Shown here in pieces: positions 13,301 to 26,607 of a stretch of DNA of 64,000 nt (its first letter is position 1; each line of letters opens with the position of its first letter). Source of the stretch: Monarcha castaneiventris obscurior (lineage: Eukaryota; Chordata; Aves; Passeriformes; Monarchidae); the NCBI GenBank assembly GCA_026261815.1, contig JAMPIT010000174.1, positions 9,672,001 to 9,736,000 of the forward strand. Reading direction: 5' to 3'. The notes under the pieces are model-generated. The model was not told where the DNA came from. It saw only the letters and a program-made list of their open reading frames with translations, and made no database searches. A program made the position numbers and the translations under genes.

Positions 13301-16300
13301 CCCTCACACTCTCTCATCTGCAGATATCTTTGCATGCTGGTGCTTCTTAACAAAGCTTCTGCTTTACATGGGATTTGTCATGGAATATAAAATAAATACC
13401 TAAAAAACTATTTTACTCAAGCAATCAGTAGAAACACTCATTGAACAGGAGAGGGTTTTTTTGTGGTTTGTGTGCCTTTACTTGGACGCAGTACTGCTTG
13501 CATAGACTTTTAAATTACATTGCAGTGTTCTCCACTCTGTTATTGATTGATCTGAGATTTTTGGCAAGTCATTTCAGCACCGCGTGGTTCTGTCTCTTCC
13601 TACCTATCCTCTGTGTCTAATTACCCTTTATAAACCCTTTGGGGCAGCAACTGGTTTTCACTGCCAGCTTGTAGTACCTGCCACCATGGGATCTCATTCC
13701 AGTTGGCTTGATAGGCTAATAACAACATTCATGTTGTAGGAGACTAATTTTTTAAAGAATAAAAGGAAAAAACCTAAGCAATTACATTGTAGAAATACAG
13801 TACCACTTCTGTGGGTAAACTATACATATTTAGAAAGACCCTTTCTTCCTAAGAAGCTAGACAGGCTTTAAATAACATTTTAAAAAAGAAAAACAAACAA
13901 ATCCATAAAAAGACAGCACAGAGGACAAAAATAATTGATTGTGAAACTCAGCAATTTCCCAAGGGTTTTTAAGAACACTATCTCATAGCCTAGGTCAGGA
14001 GACTTAAGAGGGAAGAAATTTTACACAGTCCCAGCTTCTCTCCTCAAACTGAAATTTGCAGAGGTAGCTGAGGCTGAGGACATCAAGAATAACTCCCTGT
14101 CTGGGGACTCTGAATAAGTCGTTGGTTTGTTTTTTTTTTTTTTGTAAATGATTTTTAGAATCTGGAAGCTACTCAGATAGTCTAATAGCAAGGGCAATAT
14201 TAGTGTCTAAAGGGATACAAGTGAGAACTTCTGTTTACTGTCCCAGCTTTTAATCTCTCTCCCGGCAGCAGCACCCTCACTAGCTGGCCAGCAATGCACA
14301 GATACAGAGGGAGGAATTCTGCAGCTCATACAACCTGTTCCTACAGCAATTGGTGAGAAAGTTGCTTACTACTTACCAGAAATCTTCTTAATATTGACCC
14401 AAAAGAACACTACTTGGGTCCCAATTGGATTTACTACTTTTCTAGAACTGGTACTGCTCTAGTCACATGCAGGAGGTGCCTTCTCAGATATGAAGAAAAA
14501 AAAAATCTTCAGCTTCTCTGACTTTTACACTCAGAAACATTAATTTCACTGCCCTTAAAGCACAGGCACAGACACAAATTCCTATCTAGGCAAAGCAGCT
14601 GTTACACTTCTGCAAGTCAGATTAACTGTACACAAACCCATACAATATTTCACACATATTTAAAAGTGGCATTTTTAAGTTTTATGGGTTCATCTCTTCT
14701 GAAGACTATTTTAGTACATAAGTATCACAGGCTTAACATAAAAACTCAATATAAATATGAATCCAGAAGACTTTTTAATTGATATTTCAGTTACTGACTT
14801 TTAATTAAGCAAACCCAACATCTTGATTTTACTTTATTTTCTTAACAAAACCTCCAGTAATGTGATGGATTCTTTTCCTGAAATATTTTATGCTATTTTT
14901 ACTGGAAAATGACCAAATGGAGTGAGTGTTGAAAAAGCTCTTTTTACTGGCTTATCAGAAATTCCAGTAATTCTTCTAGAAGTTTACAGGGCAGAAATGT
15001 TCTTCCACATGTAATCAAGCAGATAAAATGAAAAACCAAGTTCTCCAGGAAATGTATACTCTGTACACAGTATAACAAAGATATTTTGAATAGGCTTCAC
15101 TAGCAGTAGCTATAATAGAAAAAACATGAGACAACAGACCAGCACTACCAATAATAGAAGCCCCACATTAGTAATAACTGTTATAGTCTCTTAAATCCAA
15201 AAATATTGCTCAACTTTTACCTACTTTAAAGCTTCTATCACCAAGACTGGATTATGATCAATATGAGTTACAGATCGTATGTTAAAATGATACAGGATAT
15301 TTCCAGCAACTAATTCCAAGAAATTCATTATGTTAGACTCTGAATTTAATGTGAATACTTCATTACATTGCCATAGAAACAAGAGACTCCCAACTTGAAA
15401 TTGTCATGCTAGTTGCTACAACAAAAAGGCAGTTTCTCTCACCAGGAGTTTTCAGATTTCATGCACAAGACAACAGGCAGATATAACAAACCCACATGGA
15501 AAGGGAAATCAGAAACACCAGTAAAAACAATGACTATACAATTACTACACATATATATATATACACATATAAAATGAAGAGAAGAGGGGTCAGAGCAAAC
15601 CACCTAATATCATCAAGCGCAGAACAGGCATCCCAGTGGGCCTGAGCTTCGAGGAGTTTTCCAAATGAGTAGTGTAGTGGCTGAACAGGGAATTTGGGGG
15701 GTAATTACATTTTACCTAACCAAAGCATTCAATAGTTTAATCTGAAGAAGTGTTCAGCTCCTCCATCAGTCTGATACAAGAGTTCAGCAGCTGCTCCCTT
15801 TCCCACTTCACAAGGATTTAATTTCCATATAGGAGCACCTACGTGACCTTTTAGGGTTTTAAGCTTGCAACAGGGCTCTGCAACACTTCGAAATATAAAA
15901 TGCTGTTCCTACCAAAAAAAAAACAAGGACAGAGAACTAACATATAATGGGATTAATACTTGTTTATACTAACATACCATTTTGGAAGCAAGCGAGAGGC
16001 TTATGTGACATTTATTAATGCAGATTTAGCACAAAGAAGGACTTAGCAAGGGAATAACAGAAACTAACACAGCCATTCCACTTCAAACTAGTAAAAGAAT
16101 CAGCTGTGTGAATGTAACATGATAGAAACTATTCAGTATAACTCATATGGGATAGAAATAGGACCGTTCATCAGTTTTCAGTCTAAGTAGAAAAAAAAAG
16201 GTGTGTGTTATAAGAACTTAATTGTGAAATGGATGTCCTGGAGTGAGACAGATGCCGCATTTTGTTTCCTTTCAGCTTCTGTAGTACAGGTTAGGTCTTG

Positions 16301-17924
16301 CTTTATGAAATGTCAATATTTTATCAAAAATATGCAGATTAATTCATGATTGGCATGAAGGAAAAAAAGATGGAACTTTTTTTTTTGTTAAAAAAAGAAC
16401 CTTAAAATGTGCAGCTTAAAAAATCATATTGCACATTTCATTTTGACAAATGCAAGGACAATGTAAGATATAAAGATACCATTAAATAGATAAGTAATAA
16501 AAGACAACTTGTACCTGTTTGCAGGAAGGATTTCCACTCTGGAATACTAATGTTACATTAACATAGCTACACAATGTACTTGCTGATATGGTGTAGAAAA
16601 TTTTGCTCATTATATTCTACCACTAGTTTCCCCTGTTCTGCTATGTATAGTGAAACTGTGAGCACTACTTTTAATGATGAAGTCTATTTCTAGGGGTTTT
16701 TTTGCATTTTTTCCTGCATACTGAGGATACAATATTTCTTCTGAGTTTTTAAAAACAAACACACTATGATTCTGCAGAGTGAGCAATCTCAATTTTGTCC
16801 TCAGTGTCTGACCTAACAGACTGTCAAAGAAAAACCCTGGCCCCCAGTGTAGTCATCTGGGAACTTTGTGAACAATTTAATAATTCTGGATAATTCAATT
16901 AAATGACTGCCATCACTGGCTATAGAGGCCACCATATGTTGTCAAGGCTGTGTCACGTATCTCCCAGACCAGGGACAATGGGAGATTGTTATACCAGGCT
17001 TTCTCCCATCAGAACAGGCATGATCTGGAATCATGAAATGCCAGAATTCTGTGTCAAAACATGCATATTTTGACAACAAGTTTCTGCATGCTTTCTGAAG
17101 TGAACTCAAGCACAGAGGGTAGAAATATCATACTGGCAGAATAAACTAGTTGGTGCTAATGCCAGACCTGAAAGATGCCCTACTTGAAAGGTCCATGATG
17201 AATTCCAGTGACACAGGAAGATGCTTCAGTAGCACAAAAGGTGAGGAGTGGGTAAGAAGGAAGGACATTGGTGGCAGATAGGGCTTCATGGTTTGCAAAG
17301 AAGATAAGGTGTATGGGGGACTGCCATGAAGTACACTGATCTGAACCAAGGATGGCTCAAGAAAGTAACAAAAATATTATACAGAAATGTATATAGAAAG
17401 GCATTATTTCATCTATGGATGTGGCAGCAGACAGCCAATTTGTCTTGTCTGAAAACCATAAAACACATGCACGTTTGGTTTTTTAATTCCATTTTCACAA
17501 GGTGTTGAATACCTCAACTGCTGCCCTTGCTTCCCAAGGTCGGAGGTCTGAAAAGAAAGGTGCAGTAATGCTTTAGTGTTTATCATCCTGCACTGCCTCT
17601 GAAGGTCCATGGCACCACGACTGTTTCGGTACCAAAGAAGGATGCAGAGATAGAGCCAGGGAGGCCAAGGTGCTGCAGTTCTGTCCATAACTAAACACTA
17701 CTTGGTAAATCTCTTTTTTGGAGGAATGTCACATACACACATGAAAATCATCCTACACAAATAAGTGTTTCTCCCCCACTTCTCAGGCAGCACCATTGTT
17801 TCACCCTAATTTCACGAGAACTTGGGACAGAAACACAGATGCATGCTTTCAGGTGAAGAAGCAGGAATGCTATTTTTTCCTTCAGAATGAGTTAATTGTA
17901 AATATTTTAGACGGACAGCTTTAG
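10396..17924. other. Intronic DNA without genes
   Basis: No coding or RNA gene seen. Contains poly-A and poly-T runs, an AT dinucleotide run at about 15550-15565, and the hairpin at 10768. Repeats too diverged for me to recognise may be present. Confidence 0.7.
10768..10794. repeat. Perfect 11-bp hairpin
   Basis: CTGCAGAGTGT pairs with ACACTCTGCAG across a five-base loop, in MAGI2 intron 1. Confidence 0.85.
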
Positions 17925-18588
17925 ACCAGCATTCTTCTGGAGAAACCAGTTGGTCATAGCTTGGGCTGGTGCACCATTCACTGCATATAAAACTGACTGG
18001 ATGGCTGGGCCTAGAGAGTGGGGGGAATGGAGCTACATCCTGCTGGTGGGCAGTCACCAGTGGGGTCCCTCAGGGCCCAGTTGGGGCCAGGCCTGCTAAA
18101 TATCTTTATCAATGATCCTGTGCTTTCAGTTCTGGGACCCTCACTACAAGACCAACATTGAGATGCTGGAGCATGTCCAGAGAAGGTCAGTGGAGGGAAG
18201 GGTCTGCAGCACAAGTCTGATGAGAAGCAGCTGAGGGAGCTGGGGTGGTCAGCCTGGAGAAAAGGAGGCTCAGGGGAGACCTTATAACTCTCCACAACTG
18301 CCTGAAAGGAGGTGTAACCAGGTGGGGGTCGGCCTCTTCTCCCAACAACAAGTAACAGGACAAGAAGAAATGGTCTCGAGTTGCACAAGGGAGATTTAGA
18401 TTGGATATTAGGAAAAAATTCTGCTCTGAAAGTATTGCAAACATTAGAACAAGCTGCCCAGTGAAGTGGTTGTGCCACCCAGCCCTGGAGATGTGGCACT
18501 GTTTAATGGTGGATTTGGCAGTGCTGGGTTAACAGTTGTAGTCAATGACCTGAAAGGTCTTTTCCAAACTAAATGATTCTATGATTTC
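17925..18588 (+). mobile_element. CR1 LINE fragment with an internal deletion
   Basis: The left part matches, base for base in many places, the CR1 copy at 37530-38932 (GGAGAAACC..., GCTGGGCC...AGAG, CCAGTGGGGT..CC). At about 18117 it jumps from CTTTATCAATGATC to CTGTGCTTTCAGTTCTGGG. These two points lie about 395 bp apart in the other copy. The right part carries the 3' UTR and ends in TGATTCTATGATT. ORFs of up to 162 codons on the opposite strand are shadows of this repeat. Confidence 0.93.
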
Positions 18589-19746
18589 AACACATTTTGA
18601 GAAACTAAGACAGACCTAGGAAACACATATTCCCTATGCTGATTTTTCCTGTGCTGGAGACACAGGGGTGTTCTCTTGAATATGACAGAACATGTAAATT
18701 CTAAAACCAGTTATGTTGTATTTTAATAATCTCTACATTTTTTTCCCTGGGACTTTCACACAATTTTACTTTCTGTTTTGTTCCTTGTCTTACTTTCCTT
18801 TGTCTCAAATTCATGCATTGTGGAAATAATCAAAGACATGCAGGAGAAACATCTGAAGCTGATAAGCAGAGCGAAACAGCATTATTCATACCTTGCTAAT
18901 CATAATGTATGTATGAATGAGAAGACACCTGGTAGTGCTGTGTTGACAGCAAGCTACCTTTTGATTAAGGTTTCTGGATTCTAGCAATCTGAAGGTACTG
19001 ACTAAGAGTTCAAGAATAATGTAAAAATGATACATACATGGCAGATACACACAAACAACAGCTTTCTTTCAGCTCAGCTTGTAATGAAGACTCCAAATTG
19101 TGGATAGCAGGTTTGAATAAATGAGAGATTTTAGGTTAGCGTTAAAAGAACATTCAAACCAGAAGTACTGTTCTTGAGATTATCATTTACAAAAGAGGAT
19201 TTTTGTCCAGTTTAGGAATGCTAAATAATTTTTGTTAAAGCCCTTAAGTATCTTCCTTTTCTCTTGCTTCTGCCCACCATTCCACTTTCCATTGGGTAGT
19301 TTCAGGCTACAGTTAGAAATCTAAACAAATGTCTAGAAAACTATGACACCTTCTTATTGGATAGATTTCTATGAGGTTGAAGAAAAGCTGATTTGTAACA
19401 AATTAGATGTGCTGAAGAGATACTGTTGTGATCACAGCCTCTGTTGTTTTAGAAAATTCAGTTAAGGCCAGCACTGCAACAGCATTCAGCAACAAAACCC
19501 AATGACAGGCACTTTGCTACTAAAATCAATACCTTACAACTCTGTGCTCTAGACTGCACCTACTTGGATAGACATCTAGTCAATCTCATTCTGAAGTTTA
19601 TGATTCCTTGATTTCCTACTGCAGAAACCTGTGCCATTCAGTACATTGCTTGGCCACCAGAGTGAACGGGTTCATCGTAACTATCAGATATATATTTGCA
19701 CCAAAACTTGAATGAAAAATATTCTAGAGTAGTGCTGTAGCAATAC

Positions 19747-19767
19747 TTGTATAGCAGTGCTATACAA
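19747..19767. repeat. Perfect 9-bp inverted repeat
   Basis: TTGTATAGC and GCTATACAA around AGT. Part of a denser patch repeating TAGCA and GTGCT words from 19730. Confidence 0.8.
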
Positions 19768-22663
19768 ATTCTTACACAATCTCAACGTACAGATGAAAAT
19801 TCCTACCAGTCTCAAAAAACCCCAAAATTATACAAATGTATATGTATAGTTTTATATTTATAAACACCTAGGTATGTAAGAAAAAAATGACCTCCAGAAT
19901 GTTAACACAGTCAAGAAATACCACTATGTTCTTTGAACTTTGCCTTGATGCTCCCCAGAAAAAAAAAAAAATCCTTTTTATTTTTATTTGTTTAAAGCAC
20001 CACGAGGAAGAGAAGAACAAGAAACATCTGCTTCTACAAGTACTGCAGCACTTTCCTCTCCATCACCCTTTGTAAATCACAGTTGTGCCCACCTCCTCCC
20101 ATAAATCCCTCTGAAGGAGTACTTGTTCCATGTATACACCACTTCCCATAAACAAAATATGTAGATGAATAATTTATAGAATCTTTCATGTCATTGAAGG
20201 AGCTCCTCATCCATAAGGAGCAAGGAGAAGATCAAGAACACTGAAAGCAAAAGCTCAGAATCTGTATCTTTCCTGAAATACTGAATTAATGCAGGTGAGG
20301 TTATAGGATGTATAAAGGAAGTCAGACACAATTCTACCCCCTTACACCAGTACTTTCCTTTGATGTCAACAGTATCAACAGATGGACAAGTGTTACTGTG
20401 AAATTACCTTATGTGACTAAACAGAACTAAGCAGTGCACTCTCAATTATTTAATTTCTTCAAGGAAATGATGCACTAACAAAGTCATGGCCCCATCCTTT
20501 AATGGCACATTTGTAATTTTCAGGGAAGGAAAAAGACTGATGAATATAATTCTGCTGCTAGTGAACACGAAGTCCCTGACATGAAACATCACAAGCTCTC
20601 TGGAGGAGCTGAAGAATAAATCACAAGCTACATGAGTCAGAAGTCAGCTTCAATGGTCTTTAAATTAAGATGGACAGGCATAAGAATAACATAAAGTAAT
20701 GGTAAAAAAAGAACTCTGAATTTAATTTTAGGAGTTAGTAAAATCCTAAGGAGCACAAATTAGGAAAAAGGAGTAGGTCTGAAGTACAGTTTATTTTTGA
20801 ATACTATCTATGCAAAAACCATGGAGTACAACCACACAGGTTTTCAGGGTTCTTTGGGTCTGGTTTTTGCAAGACCCTTGTGTTTTTTTACTCTGGAAAA
20901 TCATTTGCAAAATACTGTTCTTCTTGTGAGGATAACTATATCCAACATTCTCATCTTGGAATATAGTATATAATGATATCTAGGAATAAAAAAAGCACCA
21001 AAAGACTATTTATATGCACAAAGTGTTTTCATGAATGTAGAATAGAATTATTTACTACCTTAAATAACAAGAAAAATTTTTAAAATACATAACTATACAT
21101 AGCAATATGTGTATGAAAAAGCCTGTAATAAAATACTAACATTTTTACTAGCTAACATGGTATTTACATATGCAGGCAAAACTTACAAAAACCACAACAT
21201 TCCTGTATATCTCTGTCAAAAGGCTCATCACAGACTTTTAAAGAAATTTTAAAAGTTCAGCCAGGTTTTAATTGCAAAGCTTATGGATGAACCCATTAAG
21301 AAAAAACACTACAAGGTTACTAAACCCCTTAGCCACGAACCAGTGGGTGCTGGGACAGTACCATCCTGTCCTTTTAGTCTTTGCTGGGAAACCACAGTCA
21401 TGGCTACCAGGAATAGGATGTGGAGGAAGCAGTCTGCCCAAACTTGGCTGCTCTTGTATCCATCCTAATAAGGGTCTATTAGGACCCATTCCTGACTGGG
21501 AAAGCACTTGAAAATATGCTCAAGTCCATCTTTAGTCAGCAAACCATTCTAGCATATGCTTACTATTAAGCAAATGACTGGACTGAGAAAATTAAAGAGG
21601 TTTTTAGTTCCTCCTTACATTATGTGTACTAAATGCCTTTTTTGCATAAGGAGCCAAAAAATTAGGGGTTGATGCTTTAAGTCTGAGTATTTAGAGTCAG
21701 ATAAGACACATTAGACAGTGTCTGTATAAAGAGTCTATGTTATTCATATTTCATATAGTCATACCACTAAATACTTCTAAAAATAAATTAAATTGCTCAG
21801 TTGGTCAGATCACCTGGCTACTTAATACATCCCAACCATTTTCCTTGAGAAAGAAAGAGATGCAGCAAGCAGGAGCTCCAGGAAAAAAATTGTTGCAATG
21901 CTTCTGAGTTCCGAAATCCATGTTCTCAGACTGTTCACTGGGATTCTGCTGAGGGCATCTGTGGAAGTTTATGTAAAGAACAAAGATCCTGGTTTATGCA
22001 GTACAACTGAGTGGGCTGTTCTTGCAACCCTTCAAGGAGTGAGTCTGCACAGCACAGACCTGTATCACCCACTGATGGGAATTACTGTGGATCTGAGACA
22101 GCAATGATGAACAGAGAATGGCACTGGAGGCAACACTGCTCCCCATATGACTCTTCCCCATGTGATTACTTATCCAAATTAAGATGCCTTTCCTTAACAC
22201 ACTGCTACTTTTACAACTACGCATCTGTACGTGTGTGGGAAGAAGACAGCACTTAATCCAAACTGTTCCACATGTGAAAACAAACACATTCGAAATTCAG
22301 AAGTATTTCTTTAAGAAACAGTACAAGGCTCTTCTCCTCACCCAAGAGAGCAGAAGGTCAGAATGTACATTTGCAATACACCCAACTAATGTAACTGCTG
22401 TGTATGATTCTGTCATTGCAAGGGTATATATTCAAAAAAGCACGGGGCAGAGGAAACCCTGCCTTCTTTATCTGATGTCAAGGACAGCTTTGCCTTTGAC
22501 TTCATCTGGGCCAAGATTTCATCCCATGTGTTTCTAGAGATTCTCTGTGATTCTGCCAACAGTAGCACAGTAAGTGGCTCACAAAAAAAAACCCTAACAA
22601 AAAAACCCAAACAGGAAATAGTCTCCAAGGAATACTTCTTTGCGAACTTTTACAATTAAGATT

Positions 22664-22712
22664 GATTTTTTATTATTATTGTTATTATTAAAAATAATAA
22701 TGATAATAATGA
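22664..22712. repeat. ATT/AAT microsatellite forming a near-palindrome
   Basis: ATT repeats on the left switch to AAT repeats on the right around a short A run, so the arms are complementary with about two mismatches and could extrude as a hairpin. Confidence 0.85.
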
Positions 22713-25341
22713 TTCTTACAGTCTTTTCTCCCCATGCAAACCCAGGCATAATTTCCTGCATTAACATTAAAACCCTATTTATTAGGTGTCATACCTAGAA
22801 GAATTCATGTTGAATCATATCATGGAACTGCAAATTAGCTTCTCATGAAGTTTACTCCTCCTCATGATATGCAGCAACTCCTATATTGTATGTTTGGAGT
22901 TTTTAAAACTCAAGATGTTTAGCTAACATAAAACAACAATATTCCATCCGACTTTTCAAAAGAAGTATTTCACTTAGTAATGTGGTAAATCATGAAGTAT
23001 TTTATTATTTTGGAGAGAGAGGTGTTTAATCAAAGCATAACATAATGAAAAATCATTAAAGTACCTTTATTTTCTGTACTTCAAAATAGCTAATTCTTGA
23101 ATTAGCCATTCCCTGATTTCATCTACAAGTGAATTTTCACTGCTGAATTGTCAAAACTTTCAAACAAGAGAAATACTCACAGTCTCTTAAGGATCACATT
23201 ATAAATAGTCGTGTCCTACCTCCACATTTCTCTCTCTGATTTCATTCCTAGGCAGCACTGAGGAAGCAGCTACAGTCACATGGTGCATTCAAGGTCATGC
23301 TATTCTAATTGACAGAGATATCATTGATAAATTATGCGGAAACAACGATAATGGAGTCATTAACCTTGTTCCAGCACACTAAAGGTGCTTTATAATTAAA
23401 AGCAGTACAAAAGTTATAAAAACATATAAAGATTTTACTGCTCAGCCTTTTCTCTCCTACACACTGCTGCAAAGCTCTGTTAAGGAGCAGCAATGTTGCT
23501 GTAACGTGGCTGCCTGTGCTTTGTCACTGAGGGGTGCAGGGACTACACTGGCTTACACTTGAAGGAGGAGCCTGGTAGTAAAATGCACAAACCATTGACC
23601 CTTTTTTTTTTTTTCTAATAGGAAGTTGGATCCAGAAGGCTTCTCTCTTTGGCGTAAAGGATGCTGGAGCACATGAAAGATCATTCCAGCCAGGAAGTCT
23701 TTCTCAGTCCAAGAATCTATGCTGAACTGTCATTTCCAAACACACAGTCATGTGGCCAGTGCTTTGAGAACTTGCATTAAAACTGTAGCGAGTTAGCATG
23801 TGGAACTGAAATTCCTCAGATATGTATAGATACAGGTATAGATACATAGTATTAGGTAGAATTCAGAATGTATCCTTTATGTCTCATGCAGGAACTTGAG
23901 GTAATTCCCAGACTAAAAGCCTGACTAATGTCCCTAATTCATGTATGACAGGTAATTTATTAAGGGTGCACACATTAATGAATCACCAGTGGTTGCTTTG
24001 ACTTAAATATTAGAAAGACAGTGAAGAGATAGGACAGAGACTGTTTCACACACATAGCAACTCAAAGTAACCTTAAATTTGCCTTGCTGTAAAGAATCTA
24101 TAGGATTTCTAACAAAAAACCCGAAACAAACTAAAACTGGATTGCAGACAAATCTACCCTTATCTTCTGGACAATTCAACTTGTGCTTCTTTTTGAATCC
24201 CGTCAAAGTAAGACCACTCCAATAAAAAGAGGAAAGTACAGAGCAGGTTTCCTGGAGTTCAGGTGACCAGAGATGACACTATACTGCCAAGACAGAATCC
24301 ATTATACTCATTTTTAATCTTCACTTATCACATGAACTATTGTGTCTCCCTGCATAGCCTGACTGTCAAGATATGATCTACAGCATATTGCACAACTTAC
24401 TCACAAGGACAAATAAAAAAAATCCCAGATCATATCTGTATTTAGAGGCTTGACCTCATGGAGATAACTGAACATATCATAAAGTACATTCTGAAGGCCT
24501 GAGTGGAAATCAGATTCTTTCTACTGCTTTTGTCATGTCTGGATAAACTAATAATTAGCATATTCTTCAAGCATTCAGAAGTATCACAAATTATATTTCA
24601 AACAATAAACCGTCAATTACAAAGAGGAAGTAAAATTGCCAAATTATACCCAATGTCAGAGAGATTCTCCTCTGTGTCCTCTGAGCACAGCCTGATGGCT
24701 ACATTTGCAGAGCACAAGCGCCTCTGATGCATGGTATCTAAAAACTTCCCACCGCAGAAATTCCCAAGTTTTCAATGGCTGGGCTCACTGCCCGGCTGGA
24801 ATGCGTACTTCAGCGGTACGCCCACAGCCGCTGCACCACCCATAGCCAAGGAGCACCTACAGACTCGGTTCCCAGAGCGGCTCCTGTGCTCCAGAAATGC
24901 TGCTCCTCACAAGCGCTCAGCTGCAGAGAGCTCAACTCAGCATAGTTTAAAGAGAACAGAAACAAACATGTAAACAGCATCTGTGGCGTCTCTTCTCTAT
25001 TGACTTTCCTGGAAACGCATTAACCTATTATACTACTTCAAAATAAATAAGAGAAACAGACGCGACGCAAGAGTATACCGTTCTCTCCCAAAAGTTTCTT
25101 TCTGCCTGTCCTCTAACTTGCTCTGAGCCCCCGTTCCTTGGGATTAGCGATCGTTTTCACCAGGGATCAAATGAATGACTTTTCCGCTAATGACACTTAA
25201 GAGATGCTAAACCCACCCCGGGCGCCACCGGGGGCCCGGCGCTCGGCAGCTGCCCCTGTCCCCACGCTAGGGCGCCCGGAGCGAGGCGAAGCCAAGGGCA
25301 AGCCCCGTTCCGCAGCCGGCCCCTGCCCCGCTCCGGCCCCC

Positions 25342-25375
25342 GGCAGGGGCAGCGGCAGCGGCAGCGGCAGCCAGA
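25342..25375. repeat. GGCAGC hexanucleotide microsatellite
   Basis: Four consecutive GGCAGC-type units with imperfect flanking units, inside the CpG island in intron 1. No coding role is supported. Confidence 0.8.
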
Positions 25376-25418
25376 GGGGCGGCGGGGGCCGGGGCCGGTG
25401 GGTCGGGTGGGGTGGGGA
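25376..25418 (+). repeat. G-quadruplex-type G-run cluster in early intron 1
   Basis: The plus strand has successive runs GGGG, GGGGG, GGGG, GGG, GGG, GGGG and GGGG with short loops in about 43 bases. It lies about 290-330 bp downstream of the exon 1 donor, with the G-rich strand being the template for MAGI2. Confidence 0.7.
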
Positions 25419-25704
25419 CCCGTCCCCGTGAGACTGGGGCTGCAGGGGGTGCTGCCGCCGCCCGCCCGGCCCCCCCGGCATCCCCCGGCATGGCGAAGCG
25501 CTGTCACTGACGCACATTTAATTCGCCCGGCTGCGGGTACCGCGCAGCGCCGCTCGCATCCTCCCCCCGCCGCCGGGGAGGGGGCGGCTCCGGCGGGGAG
25601 GGGGAAAGTCAAACTGCAGCAACAAAGTTGCTCCCCCTCCGCTCCCCCAGACCTGCCCCGGCCCCCAGGGGGTGGGCAGAGAGGGGGGCCCGTGCCCGCC
25701 TTAC

Positions 25705-26005
25705 CTTGCTTGACGCACTTGAGGCGGATGGGGTCCTTGCAGTGCTTGATCACGGCCAGCACATCCCTGATGGTGAGCCCGGCCACGGGGGTCTCGTTCA
25801 CCTCCAGCAGCAGCTCCTCCGGCACCAACTTGCTGCCGCCCTCATAGGCCACCTTGCCGGGCTTCACTTCCCCCAGGTAGGGGAACTGCCCGTTCTCGGC
25901 GCCCCCCTTCAGCTCGAAGCCCAGCTGTCCCTCCGGGTTCCTCACGATCACGATCTCGTGGACTCTGCTCGTCCAGTGGCTTTTCTTCTTCAAGCCCTTG
26001 GACAT
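25705..26005 (-). CDS. MAGI2: MAGI2 first coding exon (N-terminal PDZ domain), partial gene
   Basis: This exon encodes the first 100 residues and the first base of codon 101 of MAGI2 (S-SCAM), a multi-PDZ, WW and inactive guanylate-kinase-like scaffold. In the family it organises receptors and adhesion molecules at synapses, cell junctions and podocyte slit diaphragms. The translation begins MSKGLKKKSHWTSRVHE and continues into a PDZ fold at about residues 17-100. The carboxylate-binding loop is QLGF (27-30), and the second helix is about 78-88, where the usual class I His appears to be Ile79. The near-identity to vertebrate MAGI2, rather than MAGI1 or MAGI3, is recognised from memory. The start at 26005 has G at -3. 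The exon ends in CAAG|GTAAGG with GT at 25704-25703, giving a phase 1 intron. The in-frame open sequence upstream is discounted because the family starts at this Met. Later exons lie beyond the left edge. Confidence 0.95.
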
Positions 26006-26260
26006 TGCCGTGGGGATGCTCTGCCCGACTCCCTCCCTGCAGTCTGTGCCTCTTCCCTCCCTCCCTGTCTGCCCCCCTCCCCGGGGCAGCCGCGCTCCTC
26101 CGGGCTGGCTCGGGGCGGGCGGGAGCGGCCGCGGCCCCGCGGGCTGCGAGCTGGGTCGGGGAGCGCCTGTGTGCCCGCTCCTCCCGGCTTTAGCTGATAT
26201 CCATGGCAGCCGCGGCGGCCGGACCCTGCCTGCGCGTGGATGTACTAGTTGTAGAGAAAC
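26006..26260 (-). other. MAGI2: MAGI2 5' UTR, approximate extent
   Basis: Sequence directly upstream of the MAGI2 ATG is expected to be 5' UTR. The right boundary is a guess placed at the edge of the purine-rich tract at 26263. The reading frame stays open far upstream on the minus strand, but so do the other frames, so this is composition and not evidence of coding. Confidence 0.45.
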
Positions 26261-26262
26261 TG

Positions 26263-26340
26263 GCAGGAGGGAGGAGGGAGGCGGGAGGGAGGCAGCGGGA
26301 GGGAGGGGACGGCCGCGGCGCGGGGAGGAGGAGGAGGGGT
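26263..26340 (+). repeat. Purine-rich GGGA/GGA tract near the presumed 5' UTR
   Basis: Runs of GGGAGG and GAGGAGG dominate the plus strand, interrupted near 26310 by a short GC-rich spacer. It has at least four runs of three or more G, so it could form a G-quadruplex on the plus (template) strand. The complementary pyrimidine tract may be part of the MAGI2 leader, depending on the start site. Confidence 0.7.
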
Positions 26341-26607
26341 GTCGGTGTCGGTGCCGGAGCGAGGCGGGCGCAGCTTCGCCGCTCCCGCCTCGCCTGACCC
26401 GGTAGTGAAGGCCGAGAGAGAGGCTGCCTGGCACGGCCGGCAGAAGGCGGAGAACGGCCCGGGCGGGGGGGCGAGGGCGCCCGGCGGGCGGGAGGGAGGG
26501 AGAGCGGCGACCCCCGCCCGGCCCCCCCAGCGCGGCCCCGGCCGGGAGAGGGCGCTCGGGGGAGCGATGGCGCTGCCCGGCCGAGCCCCGCTGCCCCCGG
26601 CCCGGCC

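Larger units (their letters stand above)
18589..25199. other. Intronic DNA without genes
   Basis: A/T-rich with the ATT palindromic microsatellite near 22690 and a T run at about 23600. From about 24760 the G+C begins to rise towards the island. No exon recognised. Confidence 0.7.
1..25704 (-). other. MAGI2: MAGI2 intron 1, 5' part
   Basis: Everything left of the exon 1 donor is read as the start of MAGI2 intron 1, since no second coding exon with PDZ, GK-like or WW similarity is visible in either strand. MAGI2 is known for a very large first intron in other vertebrates, so absence of exon 2 within 25.7 kb is expected. The content is A/T-rich DNA with CR1 fragments and simple repeats. On the plus strand many stretches look richer in A than T, which fits minus-strand transcription. 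The intron assignment is inferred from the splice donor. Confidence 0.85.

Noticed and set aside
18011..18499. 162-codon minus-strand ORF
   Set aside because: It lies wholly on the opposite strand of a CR1 fragment.
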